A stretch of 64,000 nucleotides of DNA from Bacteroides neonati. GTDB taxonomy: Bacteria; Bacteroidota; Bacteroidia; Bacteroidales; Bacteroidaceae. Positions within the stretch are counted from its first letter, which is position 1. Each line of letters begins with the position of its first letter. The notes beneath the pieces were generated by a model. It did no database searches. It saw nothing but the letters and a program-made list of their open reading frames with translations, and had not been told where the DNA came from. Positions 24,842 through 33,341 of the stretch are shown piece after piece. The position numbers and the translations under genes were made by a program. The DNA is taken from contig NZ_HG726020.1 of NCBI RefSeq assembly GCF_000499785.1, positions 1 through 64,000 of the forward strand, read 5' to 3'.

Positions 24842-27439
24842 ATGAACAGAGCACTCCTTTTATTCGCTTTCTTATTATCCGCCGTACAAGGTTTCGCGCA
24901 ATCGGCGCAGGAACAACAGCTACCGGATAGCTCAGTCAACAAGCTGATGCGTTATGCGTATGCCGCAGAGAGATTCGGCAAAGCGCTGCCACAAGAGAAG
25001 GTTTACCTACACTTCGATAATACCGCTTACTATCAGGGCGATGATATCTGGTTTCAGTGCTACGTGGTAACCTCCGAACTGAACCGCCCAACCGCACTGA
25101 GCAAAACACTCTATGTGGAGCTTCTCAATCCGGGCGGCGAAATCGTTGCCAAACGAATATTACCCATACGAAACGGACGGTGCCACAGCCATCTGCCCCT
25201 CAGCCAACTTCCTTTCTATTCGGGCTTCTACGAAGTACGCGCCTACACCAAATACCTGTTGAATTTCGGAGAAGGGAATCACTTTTCGAGGGTTCTCCCT
25301 GTCTTTGACAAGCCGGAAAAAGAGGGAAACTATTCGGAGAAAAACATCCGGAAGTATACCTACAAATACCCGCAACACAGAGAAAAGAGCAAGAAAGAGA
25401 AGAGGGTCAACCTGAAGTTCTTTCCCGAAGGTGGAAACCTGATCGAAGGTGTTGCCTCGCGTATCGCTTTCGAGGCAACGGATGCTTACGGTAATCCGCT
25501 TGAACTGTCGGGCAGCGTGATGACTCAGGATAAGAAGCAACTCACCTCGTTTGCCGTGACCCACGAGGGACGGGGAGTATGCACCTATACACCTACTGCC
25601 GAGAAGGCGGTGGCAGTGGTAAATCTGGCTGATAAATCGTATCGCTTCGACCTGCCCGTAGCACTGAAGCAGGGATTCGGCCTACAGGTCGACAACCTCT
25701 CTTCGGAAGACAGTCTGGCAATTACCGTGCAGAAAAACGCACAGACAAAACCGGCAATATTAGCCTTGGCAGTGTTCTGTCGCGGAAAGCTGTTCAACTA
25801 CTGCCTGCTCGACCTATCGACCGACGAACCCTTATCTTTTGCCATCAGCAAGCAGCAACTGCCTGCCGGGATCGCACAACTGGTTCTGACCGACGAATCG
25901 GGGCAGATGGTTGCCGACCGGTTGGTTTTTGTCCATCAGGCGAAGCAGTTGTCCGTCAACATACAGTTCGATAAAGCCCATTACCAACCCTATGAGCCGG
26001 TCGGAGTATCGTTAAAGGTACGCAATGAGGAAGGCTATCCGGTTCGTTCGCCTCTGTCTGTGGCTATCCGCGATGGAATGGAAGAGGTGGAAAACCGCCA
26101 TTCGCTGCTGACCGATTTGTTGTTGACATCCGAAATAAAAGGATACGTGCGCCGTCCGTCTTATTACTTCGAGGCGGACGACAGCAAACACCGAACAGCT
26201 TTAGATCAACTGCTCATGGTGCAAGGTTGGCGGCGATATGCTTGGAAGCAGTGGGCAGGAACAGAGCCGTTCGAGTTGAAATATCTGCCGGAACAAGGCA
26301 TCGAAGTGCATGGCCGGATTCTCTCGATGGTAAGGGGAAAGGCAAAACCAAACGTACAGATCTCTTCTTTTCTGATGAAACGCGGGGCAGACAGCATCGC
26401 AAGCAACGCTCCCTTTCTCAGCTCCTTCAATACGGACAGTCTGGGTCGGTTCGCTTTCGTCTCGCCTATCGAGGGCAAGTGGAACCTCATTCTCTCGGTA
26501 GCAGACAAAGGCAAACAGAAAGATTGCCGGATTGTCTTAGACCGGGTATTCAGCCCCGCTCCGGCGAAGTATCCATTGGCAGAGATGCAAGTAACCGTAG
26601 CTGCCTCGAAAGAGACAGGCGAGGAACAAATCTTCCCGACCGACACCACCGTCGTAGAAGAAGTGGACTTCAACCAATTCATGGACGATTACGAGAAATC
26701 ATTGGCCCGCAAAGGGGTTCATGAGAAAATTCAACGCTTGGATGAAGTAGTCGTAAAGGGCAAAAAACACAGTCGGGAAAAAGACATTTACAACAATCGC
26801 GCCAAGTCTATCGCCTACTACGAAGTGCCCTCCGAGATAGACGAGATAAAGGACAAAGGCGGGTTTATCGGCAATGACATCCATGAACTGATGTTGAATA
26901 TGAACAAGCACTTCAGCCGTAGAATATCACAAGGCGAAGAGTGGCTGTCCTACAAGAGCCAGATGCCCTTGTTTGTCATCAACTATCAGCCCACCATGGC
27001 AACAGAGATGGACTACAATAAATACAAACTATTGAATCTCGAAGCGATCAAAGCCATATATATCAATGAAGAGTTGTCGATAAAGTGTCAATATGCCGAC
27101 CCTCGGATGTCTCCGTTGGAGGTGGACGATCTGTATAGCTGTGTCGTTTTTATCGAGACTTATCCGGATGGGGAGATTCCTGTTCGGGCAGGCAAGGGCG
27201 TAAGGAAGACCTGGCTCGACGGATACAGCAACGAACCCAAAGAGTTTTACCAACCCGACTACTCCATCTTACCCAAAGAGAATGATTACCGCCGAACGCT
27301 CTATTGGAATCCGGAGCTGATACCGGACGAAGACGGAAATGCCAACATCCGTTTCTACAACAACGGACGCGCCCAATCCATGAGAATAAATGCAGAAACC
27401 ATTGCAGAGGACGGAACCATTGGAAGTGTCTGTGAGTAA
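24842..27439 (+). CDS. Large MG2-domain outer-membrane-associated protein
   Basis: The 865-residue protein starts at ATG 24842, whose signal peptide (LLLFAFLLSAVQGFAQ) is compact; ATG 24836 is also possible. Residues about 45-145 resemble an alpha-2-macroglobulin MG2 strand domain (EKVYLHFDNTAYYQGDDIWF). Ig-like modules follow, and residues about 630-720 read like a degenerate TonB-plug segment (RLDEVVVKGKKHSREKDIY). The ending (YWNPELIPDEDGNANIRFYN) is typical of this Bacteroidetes family. It is probably exported and anchored to the envelope; the role is unknown. A perfect inverted repeat covers its start region. Confidence 0.75.
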   Translation: MNRALLLFAFLLSAVQGFAQSAQEQQLPDSSVNKLMRYAYAAERFGKALPQEKVYLHFDNTAYYQGDDIWFQCYVVTSELNRPTALSKTLYVELLNPGGEIVAKRILPIRNGRCHSHLPLSQLPFYSGFYEVRAYTKYLLNFGEGNHFSRVLPVFDKPEKEGNYSEKNIRKYTYKYPQHREKSKKEKRVNLKFFPEGGNLIEGVASRIAFEATDAYGNPLELSGSVMTQDKKQLTSFAVTHEGRGVCTYTPTAEKAVAVVNLADKSYRFDLPVALKQGFGLQVDNLSSEDSLAITVQKNAQTKPAILALAVFCRGKLFNYCLLDLSTDEPLSFAISKQQLPAGIAQLVLTDESGQMVADRLVFVHQAKQLSVNIQFDKAHYQPYEPVGVSLKVRNEEGYPVRSPLSVAIRDGMEEVENRHSLLTDLLLTSEIKGYVRRPSYYFEADDSKHRTALDQLLMVQGWRRYAWKQWAGTEPFELKYLPEQGIEVHGRILSMVRGKAKPNVQISSFLMKRGADSIASNAPFLSSFNTDSLGRFAFVSPIEGKWNLILSVADKGKQKDCRIVLDRVFSPAPAKYPLAEMQVTVAASKETGEEQIFPTDTTVVEEVDFNQFMDDYEKSLARKGVHEKIQRLDEVVVKGKKHSREKDIYNNRAKSIAYYEVPSEIDEIKDKGGFIGNDIHELMLNMNKHFSRRISQGEEWLSYKSQMPLFVINYQPTMATEMDYNKYKLLNLEAIKAIYINEELSIKCQYADPRMSPLEVDDLYSCVVFIETYPDGEIPVRAGKGVRKTWLDGYSNEPKEFYQPDYSILPKENDYRRTLYWNPELIPDEDGNANIRFYNNGRAQSMRINAETIAEDGTIGSVCE

Positions 27440-27563
27440 CGAGCAGATTCAAGACTCTCTAATATTCGGGATTTCCGTTTAACATTGTTAACGCATTTTC
27501 TTGTTTCGTGTTTCTTTTATCCTAAGAGTACGTTTTCTTATATAGCAAGACTAGTATCTTCCG

Positions 27564-27613
27564 GATGTAAAAACTAGTATTTTAACGTAGCTTTAAAATA
27601 CTAGTTTTACATC
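27564..27613. terminator. Long hairpin, probable terminator
   Basis: GATGTAAAA-ACTAGTATTTTAA pairs with TTTAAAATACTAGTTTTACATC around a short CGTAGC loop, with one extra A in the left arm. It lies 125 nt after the MG2-protein gene. Its length is unusual for a simple terminator. Confidence 0.55.
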
Positions 27614-28025
27614 GCATAAAAAGCATGGTTCCTCACCCTTGCTTTTTATTTCATATCAGCCTAATAATCAAAACGTTTCCAATCACTCCGCATCACCCTT
27701 TTCCTCTTTCAAGAGTTCTTTCTTGTCATTCGACTTATCTCCTACTCCATTTTCTCTACCCGAGATACTTGTCAGAGAATCAATCACTTCCTTTTCGGGA
27801 AAATTACGAGAATAAAGAAATATGAAAATAAAAAAGACATAAAAAAGTTTGTCTTCTCTCTTAGCATACTCGTAACTACCTAATATGAAGGACAAGCTCA
27901 ATTTTGCGTTGGTTACAGCTCCACCAATTTACGGAACTGCTAAGAAGTTCTTCCAGCCTATTTCGTTCGAGATATATTTAGCTCAAAAAACGCACAAGAG
28001 ACACAGGACTTTTCGAGACAAATAT

Positions 28026-28033
28026 TATCTTTG
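28026..28033 (+). promoter_or_regulatory. -7 box before the methyltransferase gene
   Basis: TATCTTTG fits TAnnTTTG, 145 nt before ATG 28179, implying a long leader if used. Confidence 0.4.
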
Positions 28034-28178
28034 CACATAGAAAATGTGCTAAAATTCGGTACATTTAATCATAAGTTCAGCATACTTTAATCTATATTTC
28101 CTGTCAGTTCTATTTTGGAAGATCAGTGAAATCAAAAGAAAACACAAAAGCATTAAACAACTAAATCACTACAAAATT

Positions 28179-28724
28179 ATGAAAGAAATTATTATCATCT
28201 TTACTTCATTTTTTATTTTACGATTGACTTCATTATACATTTCGATCACCAATGAAAAAAGACTTAAGAAATCAGGAGCTGTTCAATATGGTAAGCTTAA
28301 TTCGGCTTTATTGACTATGGCACACATAGTTTATTATGCTTCTTGTCTTTATGAAGCGTATGTTTCACAAGCTTCATTTAATGCATATTCTAAATGGGGA
28401 GTATTTATGATGCTCTTTTCATACATTGTACTCTTTTATGTTATATATAAATTAAAAGACATCTGGACTCTAAAGGTATACATTGCCCCCAATCATCAAA
28501 TTGACAACAGTTTTTTATTTAGAACAATAAAACACCCTAATTATTTCTTGAATATTATCCCAGAGCTAATTGGAGTATCCTTGTTATGTAACGCTTGGAA
28601 GACATTACTCTTCGGACTTCCCGCGTATGGGGTTCTGTTGGCTATTCGTATTATTCAGGAAGAGAAAGCAATGCAAACCATATCTTTTGCGTCTGCCCCA
28701 AAAGACAAGACCGATAGAGCATAA
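28179..28724 (+). CDS. ICMT-family membrane methyltransferase-like protein
   Basis: The 181-residue protein is largely hydrophobic (four or five segments). It carries the isoprenylcysteine carboxyl methyltransferase/PEMT hallmark FLFRTIKHPNYFLNIIPELI, followed by RIIQEEKAM with the conserved glutamates. Bacterial members methylate small lipophilic or lipid substrates using S-adenosylmethionine; the substrate is unknown. It stands alone and is followed by a strong terminator shared with the convergent gene. Confidence 0.8.
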   Translation: MKEIIIIFTSFFILRLTSLYISITNEKRLKKSGAVQYGKLNSALLTMAHIVYYASCLYEAYVSQASFNAYSKWGVFMMLFSYIVLFYVIYKLKDIWTLKVYIAPNHQIDNSFLFRTIKHPNYFLNIIPELIGVSLLCNAWKTLLFGLPAYGVLLAIRIIQEEKAMQTISFASAPKDKTDRA

Positions 28725-28754
28725 ACAACTGTGTAAACCCATAAAAGCATCCTA

Positions 28755-28793
28755 CTAAAAAAGGCAACCCATTTTCTGAGTTGCCTTTTTTAG
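28755..28793. terminator. Bidirectional terminator
   Basis: CTAAAAAAGGCAAC (28755-28768) pairs with GTTGCCTTTTTTAG (28780-28793), between convergent genes. Confidence 0.9.
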
Positions 28794-28810
28794 TGAAGTC
28801 TTGCTAATGT

Positions 28811-29218
28811 TTATTCAGCGGGTTGTTCCGGTGCGGTAGGCTCTTCAGGTGCAGCTGGCTCTTCTTGTGCCGGAGCCTGGGCTTGCTGAATCAACTCACC
28901 TTTTTCTGATACTGCCTCTCCTTTTTCATTGAAGAATACGGTTGACTCCTGTCCGTCTTTTGCTACGGCTACCACCTTAAAGATTTTGCCCGATGCCTTT
29001 TCAGCGACGAAGGCTTCTTTAATCGTTCCACCGTCAAAATCTTTGGCCAGTGCGTTCATTACTTCCGATGGAAGCTCTTTGGCTTCTATACTCTTGAACT
29101 CATCCTGTGGGTTCTGTTGAGACTGTGTAACAGCCGTGCTGTCTACCGATGTTGAAGCGAATGCTACTGAAGTTCCCAATCCCATGACCATTGCTACTGC
29201 TACTAATAACTTTTTCAT
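28811..29218 (-). CDS. Periplasmic PepSY-like small protein with Pro/Glu tail
   Basis: The 135-residue protein has a signal peptide (MVMGLGTSVAFAS) and one PepSY-like module (about 45-105; EVMNALAKDFDGGTIKEAFV, KIFKVVAVAKDGQESTVFF). The low-complexity tail is rich in Pro, Glu and Ala (EEPAAPEEPTAPEQPAE). It is probably periplasmic, with unknown role. Confidence 0.65.
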   Translation of the reverse strand: MKKLLVAVAMVMGLGTSVAFASTSVDSTAVTQSQQNPQDEFKSIEAKELPSEVMNALAKDFDGGTIKEAFVAEKASGKIFKVVAVAKDGQESTVFFNEKGEAVSEKGELIQQAQAPAQEEPAAPEEPTAPEQPAE

Positions 29219-29483
29219 AATCGTATGTTTTTAATGTTGATACTGTTGTTAAACTCTTATGCTAATTACAAAGCAAAGGGCGTGCCACAAGGCGGATAAA
29301 ACAGCATAACCACTAGTTATCAGCAATATAAAAAATCACAGCAATAGCACACTATTGGGGAAACTGTGAGGATTGGTACACAAGTTGGGGAAATTATACA
29401 CAGAATAACCTTCTCGGGAGCCGACAACATACAAATAAGCACTGAATAATCAAAATGGGAAACTCACTTTCAAAGAGACAGGG

Positions 29484-29491
29484 CAAAAGTA
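29484..29491 (-). promoter_or_regulatory. Possible -7 box upstream of the PepSY-like gene
   Basis: The minus strand reads TACTTTTG, but it is 265 nt before ATG 29218. The gap 29219-29522 otherwise shows only AT-rich sequence with two copies of TTGGGGAAA. Confidence 0.3.
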
Positions 29492-29522
29492 GATAGCATA
29501 TTACCAGCACAAAATATCTGAC

Positions 29523-29786
29523 CTATTGACCTTTCTTTTCTTCAGATGCTATTTTTTCCAAGAATTCTTTTGTGCTATTTACCAATTCTTGTTGTCCTCC
29601 ATTTTTTAAGAACTCATTTGTACTATTTACCATTTTCTGCTGCGCTTCAGCAGCTGCTCTTAAAGGACCTCCGATTAGATTATCTATTGGGAGCCCTATA
29701 AAACTATGAGGTGCACAGTTATCTGGACACTTAGGAAATTGTTCTTTTGGACTTTGTTCGGGAGATAGATTGCTTTGCTCTTCCAT
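29523..29786 (-). CDS. Small DUF2589-like repeat protein
   Basis: The 87-residue protein has no signal peptide. It contains IDNLIGGPLRAAAEAQQKM, which resembles the 'IGAPL-x-A-x-x-AQ' block of DUF2589-type proteins, then two copies of a helical motif, MVNSTNEFLKNG and LVNSTKEFLEKI. The N-terminus is Pro/Gln-rich and has two cysteines (CPDNC). Function unknown; the family link is tentative. Confidence 0.5.
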   Translation of the reverse strand: MEEQSNLSPEQSPKEQFPKCPDNCAPHSFIGLPIDNLIGGPLRAAAEAQQKMVNSTNEFLKNGGQQELVNSTKEFLEKIASEEKKGQ

Positions 29787-29810
29787 GGTATAAATTCTTT
29801 AGTTTATACG

Positions 29811-29818
29811 CAAAGGTA
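29811..29818 (-). promoter_or_regulatory. -7 box of the DUF2589-like gene
   Basis: The minus strand reads TACCTTTG, 25 nt before ATG 29786. Confidence 0.6.
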
Positions 29819-29903
29819 AGAAAAAGACAATACACTGCATAGAAAAGAAAACAAGACATAAAAAAAGCACTCAGAATAGATCTAAGTGCTTAATTTTCAA
29901 TAG

Positions 29904-29976
29904 AGCGGAAAACGGGGCTCGAACCCGCGACCTGCGGCTTGGGAAGCCGCCGCTCTACCAACTGAGCTATTTCCGC
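29904..29976 (-). tRNA. tRNA-Gly, anticodon CCC
   Basis: The minus strand folds into a full 73-nt cloverleaf: acceptor GCGGAAA/TTTCCGC, D-arm TAGCTCAGTTGGTAGAGC, anticodon stem GCGGC/GCCGC with loop TTCCCAA, and T-arm GCGGGTTCGAGCCCCG with the usual TTCGA. Loop positions 34-36 are CCC, which reads the glycine codon GGG. No CCA is encoded. Confidence 0.95.
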
Positions 29977-30059
29977 AATAATAGCAATCGTTCGTGTACG
30001 AGAGCTAATAAAGCGATGGCAAAGGTAGAAATATCTTTTAAAGTATCAAAAGATTCTCG

Positions 30060-30067
30060 TACATTTG
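30060..30067 (+). promoter_or_regulatory. -7 box of cobU
   Basis: TACATTTG lies 23 nt before ATG 30091, which rules out the in-frame ATG at 30016 as the start. Confidence 0.55.
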
Positions 30068-30090
30068 CTCGCAATAAAAATAAAAACCGA

Positions 30091-30606
30091 ATGAAACAAA
30101 TTATACTTATCACCGGAGGGGCACGCTCGGGCAAAAGCAGTTATGCCGAACGGTTGGCACTCAGCCTCTCGCCTACCCCTGTCTATATGGCTACCTCGCG
30201 TATTTGGGACGAAGAGTTTCGGCAGCGTGTGTTGCGCCATCAGGCCAGCCGCGGCCCCGAATGGACCAATATAGAAGAAGAGAAACAACTGAGCCGCCAT
30301 GAATTAACCGGACGAGTGGTGCTCATTGATTGTGTCACTTTATGGTGTACCAACTTCTTCTTCGACCTCGATGCCCACACGCAACAGGCATTGGAGGAGG
30401 TAAAAGCAGAGTTCGACCGCCTGACAGAGCAGGAGGCTACGTTCATATTCGTGACCAATGAAATAGGTATGGGCGAAACATCGGCCAATGACGTGCAACG
30501 TAAATTTACCGATATGCAAGGATGGATGAATCAATACATCGCCCAACGGGCAGACCGGGTAGTACTGATGGTATCGGGCATTGCCGTACCGATCAAAGGA
30601 GCCTGA
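30091..30606 (+). CDS. cobU: Adenosylcobinamide kinase / guanylyltransferase
   Basis: The 171-residue protein begins MKQIILITGGARSGKSSYAE with a P-loop (GGARSGKS). It carries the CobU-typical blocks VYMATSRIWDEEFRQRV, RHQASRG, VVLIDCVTLWCTNFF and IFVTNEIGMGE. It phosphorylates cobinamide and transfers GMP to give GDP-cobinamide, the acceptor for nucleotide-loop attachment by CobS. The histidine of LRHQASRG is the likely guanylylation site. It is separated from the other cob genes by the pump operon on the opposite strand. Confidence 0.93.
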   Translation: MKQIILITGGARSGKSSYAERLALSLSPTPVYMATSRIWDEEFRQRVLRHQASRGPEWTNIEEEKQLSRHELTGRVVLIDCVTLWCTNFFFDLDAHTQQALEEVKAEFDRLTEQEATFIFVTNEIGMGETSANDVQRKFTDMQGWMNQYIAQRADRVVLMVSGIAVPIKGA

Positions 30607-30631
30607 ACGGGGCATAATAACCGGGCAGCAT

Positions 30632-32242
30632 TTAAACCATATCGTCGCCCGTTTTCACTACCTTTACCTTTATGGTTTTGTGAAACGGAATGAAGGCCGA
30701 ACCAACCGCCATGACCAAGGCCATAACCAACACGATGCCCAACAGCACTTTCAGAGAAACCAACAGACTTTGTGTCTGCAAAAGCGAATAGAGGCTGTTG
30801 GTCGCTACCTGCGCAGCCTCATCGGTTCCATGTCCCTGAGCCAACGCGCTTGCCAATGACTGGTTATATCGCTGGGCAGCCAATGGGTTATCCATCGCCA
30901 CGCCTTCCGAAAGTACGTTCATAGCACGCAACTGCCCCACATACATCAGGTTATTAAAGAAGGAGGACGAAAGCACCGGTGCCAATACCGAACGAAAGGC
31001 GATCAGAAAGAAAGCATTGGATATCATCAGCTTCGGGTCGAGATCTTCGACCACGTAAACACCAAAGGCAATATAGATAATAATCATGCCCAGCCCACGC
31101 AAAAAGGTAGGCAGGTAAAGCATCTCGTAAGTGCTCTGGGGACTGATGCCGAAGTAGAGCAACGACAGGTAAAACACATAGCAGAACATACCGATAGAGA
31201 TCAAGAAACGAAAACGCCAACGCTGCCAACGCAACCACCAGAAGCAGAGCACAGCCCCCACCACAAAGCCCGGCAAAAGCCATAGATTGAGCGAATTGGC
31301 ATGAATACTGTCGACACGGATAATACTGTTCATGTAATTAGTTACCAACGAACTCGTTGCGCCGAAGAAAGCAACAATCATCATAAAGCTATAACCAACA
31401 ACCGATTTGACCCGAAGAAGCGGTACGGTGCTGATGTAGAAACCACCGCCACCATGCTGTCTGCGAAAGAAGAGCCACAACAGCAGCGGAATGGAGAGGG
31501 CATAGACTGTCAGTTTGCCCGAAGCAAACCAATCGAGCGTTTTGCCATAGGTAAACAAATAGATAGAGAATAGCAGTGCAGCCGCAATGAGCAACATACT
31601 GCGCCAGTCGATCTCCTTGAAAGGAATATGAATGGGACGCTTGGCATAGCGAAAAAAGAGCAACACAAACAAGATGGCTACCAACAGCAACACGACAATG
31701 AATAAATACATATACTGCCACTGATAGTAGTAAGCCAGTTGCGCAGTGAGTGCCATCGACAGTTGCCCACCGGCAAAGACTATCGGATAGAAGTAAGCAT
31801 AGAACTCACTGCGGACATTCTTCGGACTGAAAAGAGGACGGATTTGTATGATGAATTCGAGCATGACAAATGCTTTGAGAAAACCGACGAAGAAGCTGCA
31901 AATAATAATGAAATCGATATCGGTAGCGTGTCCGCAGAAGTAACCAATCACCGCCTGTAAGCTGAGATCGGTCAGCAACAAGGTTTTGGGAGTAACCACC
32001 GCCCGTATCTTAGGAACCAGAGGGTAAGCCACAACCATCCCCACCGAGGTGGCATAATAGGCCATTGTGATGTCTTCGCTCAGAATGCCGAGCGTGCCCG
32101 ATACTTCGACCATGCTACCGGTATAGGCACCATTGAGCAAGATGATGGGAAGTATCACAACAAACATCGTCACAATACCCAACCATTGGGGAACCCAAGG
32201 ACGGGTCGGTAAGGTCAGTATAACAGCCTCCGTACGCTTCAT
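30632..32242 (-). CDS. MFS multidrug exporter, DHA2/EmrB-type
   Basis: The 536-residue protein has about 14 hydrophobic segments and the DHA2 arrangement (MVVAYPLVPKIRAVV, RSEFYAYFYPIVFAGGQLSM). It is the last gene of marR-tolC-adaptor-permease and begins one base after the adaptor stop, which indicates translational coupling. It should export drugs or toxic metabolites across the inner membrane by proton antiport, with the EmrA-like adaptor and TolC-like channel completing the path. Confidence 0.85.
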   Translation of the reverse strand: MKRTEAVILTLPTRPWVPQWLGIVTMFVVILPIILLNGAYTGSMVEVSGTLGILSEDITMAYYATSVGMVVAYPLVPKIRAVVTPKTLLLTDLSLQAVIGYFCGHATDIDFIIICSFFVGFLKAFVMLEFIIQIRPLFSPKNVRSEFYAYFYPIVFAGGQLSMALTAQLAYYYQWQYMYLFIVVLLLVAILFVLLFFRYAKRPIHIPFKEIDWRSMLLIAAALLFSIYLFTYGKTLDWFASGKLTVYALSIPLLLWLFFRRQHGGGGFYISTVPLLRVKSVVGYSFMMIVAFFGATSSLVTNYMNSIIRVDSIHANSLNLWLLPGFVVGAVLCFWWLRWQRWRFRFLISIGMFCYVFYLSLLYFGISPQSTYEMLYLPTFLRGLGMIIIYIAFGVYVVEDLDPKLMISNAFFLIAFRSVLAPVLSSSFFNNLMYVGQLRAMNVLSEGVAMDNPLAAQRYNQSLASALAQGHGTDEAAQVATNSLYSLLQTQSLLVSLKVLLGIVLVMALVMAVGSAFIPFHKTIKVKVVKTGDDMV

Positions 32243-32243
32243 C

Positions 32244-33311
32244 TTAATCTCTCAAAGCTTCGGTTTCGACCATCATACCGGCACGCAGGTGTTGCATCTC
32301 ATCGGGGGTTACGTCGTCGAACTCGATACGCACCGGTATACGCTGTTGCACCTTAACGAAATTGCCTGCTGCATTGTCGGTAGGCACTAATGCGTAACGC
32401 GAACCGGTAGCCTCGGAGATAGCCGTTACCTTGCCATGAAAAATACGGTTTTTAAGTGCATCGACCTTGATGCGCACCCGTTGCCCGATGTAGATATGGG
32501 CAATCTGCGTCTCTTTATAATTGGCTGTGACCCATTTATTGTGACTGCGCACCAGATTAGAGAGGGTTTGTCCGGCCTGTACAAACTGCCCCGTTTCGAG
32601 GGTGCGACGACCCATATAACCATCGTAAGGGGCTGTCACAACGGTATAAGAGAGGTTAAGGGCAGCCATCTCCACTTCGGCTTCCTTGCGCAGAATATTA
32701 GCCTCGGCACCGGCTGTTCGTTGCGTAGTCTCCTTATATTGCGAGCGAGCAGCCTCCTTTTGGCTCACCAATGCACGGTAACGTGCCTGGGTAGCCTCGT
32801 AATCGGCTTTCACCTGTTCGTATTGCTGACGGCTGACGGACTCTTCCTGCAGTAAATTGGCATACCGACGGTAGTTCTGCTCGAGTTGCCACAGGCGGGC
32901 TTTGGTTTCGGCAATGTTGGCTTCTTGTACCTGCACATTGACTTCGGAGGTACGAATACCCGACCCCAAAACTTCGAGCGATCCTTTCACATCGAGCAAG
33001 GCAGCCTGTGCATCTTTCAGTCGAATGCGGTATTCGCGGTCGTCGAGAATAAGCAGCGTATCGCCTGCGCTTACCTGTTGGTGCTCGGTGAAACGTACTT
33101 CGCGGATATAGCCTGCCACACGGGTGTTGACCGGAACGATGTACTGATCGACCACGGCATCGTTCGTTATCTCGTAGTTTACGTATTTCCAGAAGTAGGT
33201 AACCACCCACGTGATACCCGCCAGCACCAATATGATGCATACTATATTAAGAATGATGTTGCGTGCTCTGAGTTTTCTGAGCCGGATACGCTTTCTCTGA
33301 AGGTTGGACAT
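32244..33311 (-). CDS. EmrA/HlyD-type membrane-fusion adaptor
   Basis: The 355-residue protein has a basic N-terminus, one transmembrane helix (NIILNIVCIILVLAGITWVV), a lipoyl-like half (NTRVAGYIREVRFTEHQQVSAGD), a long coiled coil (about 100-210) and a second half (VTAPYDGYMGRRTLETGQFV). It bridges the MFS pump and the TolC partner encoded on either side. Confidence 0.9.
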   Translation of the reverse strand: MSNLQRKRIRLRKLRARNIILNIVCIILVLAGITWVVTYFWKYVNYEITNDAVVDQYIVPVNTRVAGYIREVRFTEHQQVSAGDTLLILDDREYRIRLKDAQAALLDVKGSLEVLGSGIRTSEVNVQVQEANIAETKARLWQLEQNYRRYANLLQEESVSRQQYEQVKADYEATQARYRALVSQKEAARSQYKETTQRTAGAEANILRKEAEVEMAALNLSYTVVTAPYDGYMGRRTLETGQFVQAGQTLSNLVRSHNKWVTANYKETQIAHIYIGQRVRIKVDALKNRIFHGKVTAISEATGSRYALVPTDNAAGNFVKVQQRIPVRIEFDDVTPDEMQHLRAGMMVETEALRD

Positions 33312-33341
33312 AGTCGTTGAATACTGATTTTGATAACGAAT

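Larger units (their letters stand above)
27440..28178. other. Gene-free 739-bp stretch
   Basis: No convincing protein gene is seen; two short overlapping frames on opposite strands (27625-27825 and 27683-27901) lack family features. It contains a long hairpin (27564-27613) and a promoter with a 145-nt leader for the methyltransferase gene (28026). Confidence 0.6.

Noticed and set aside
27625..27901. Two short overlapping frames in the gene-free stretch
   Set aside because: They overlap on opposite strands, lack start signals and look like AT-rich noise.
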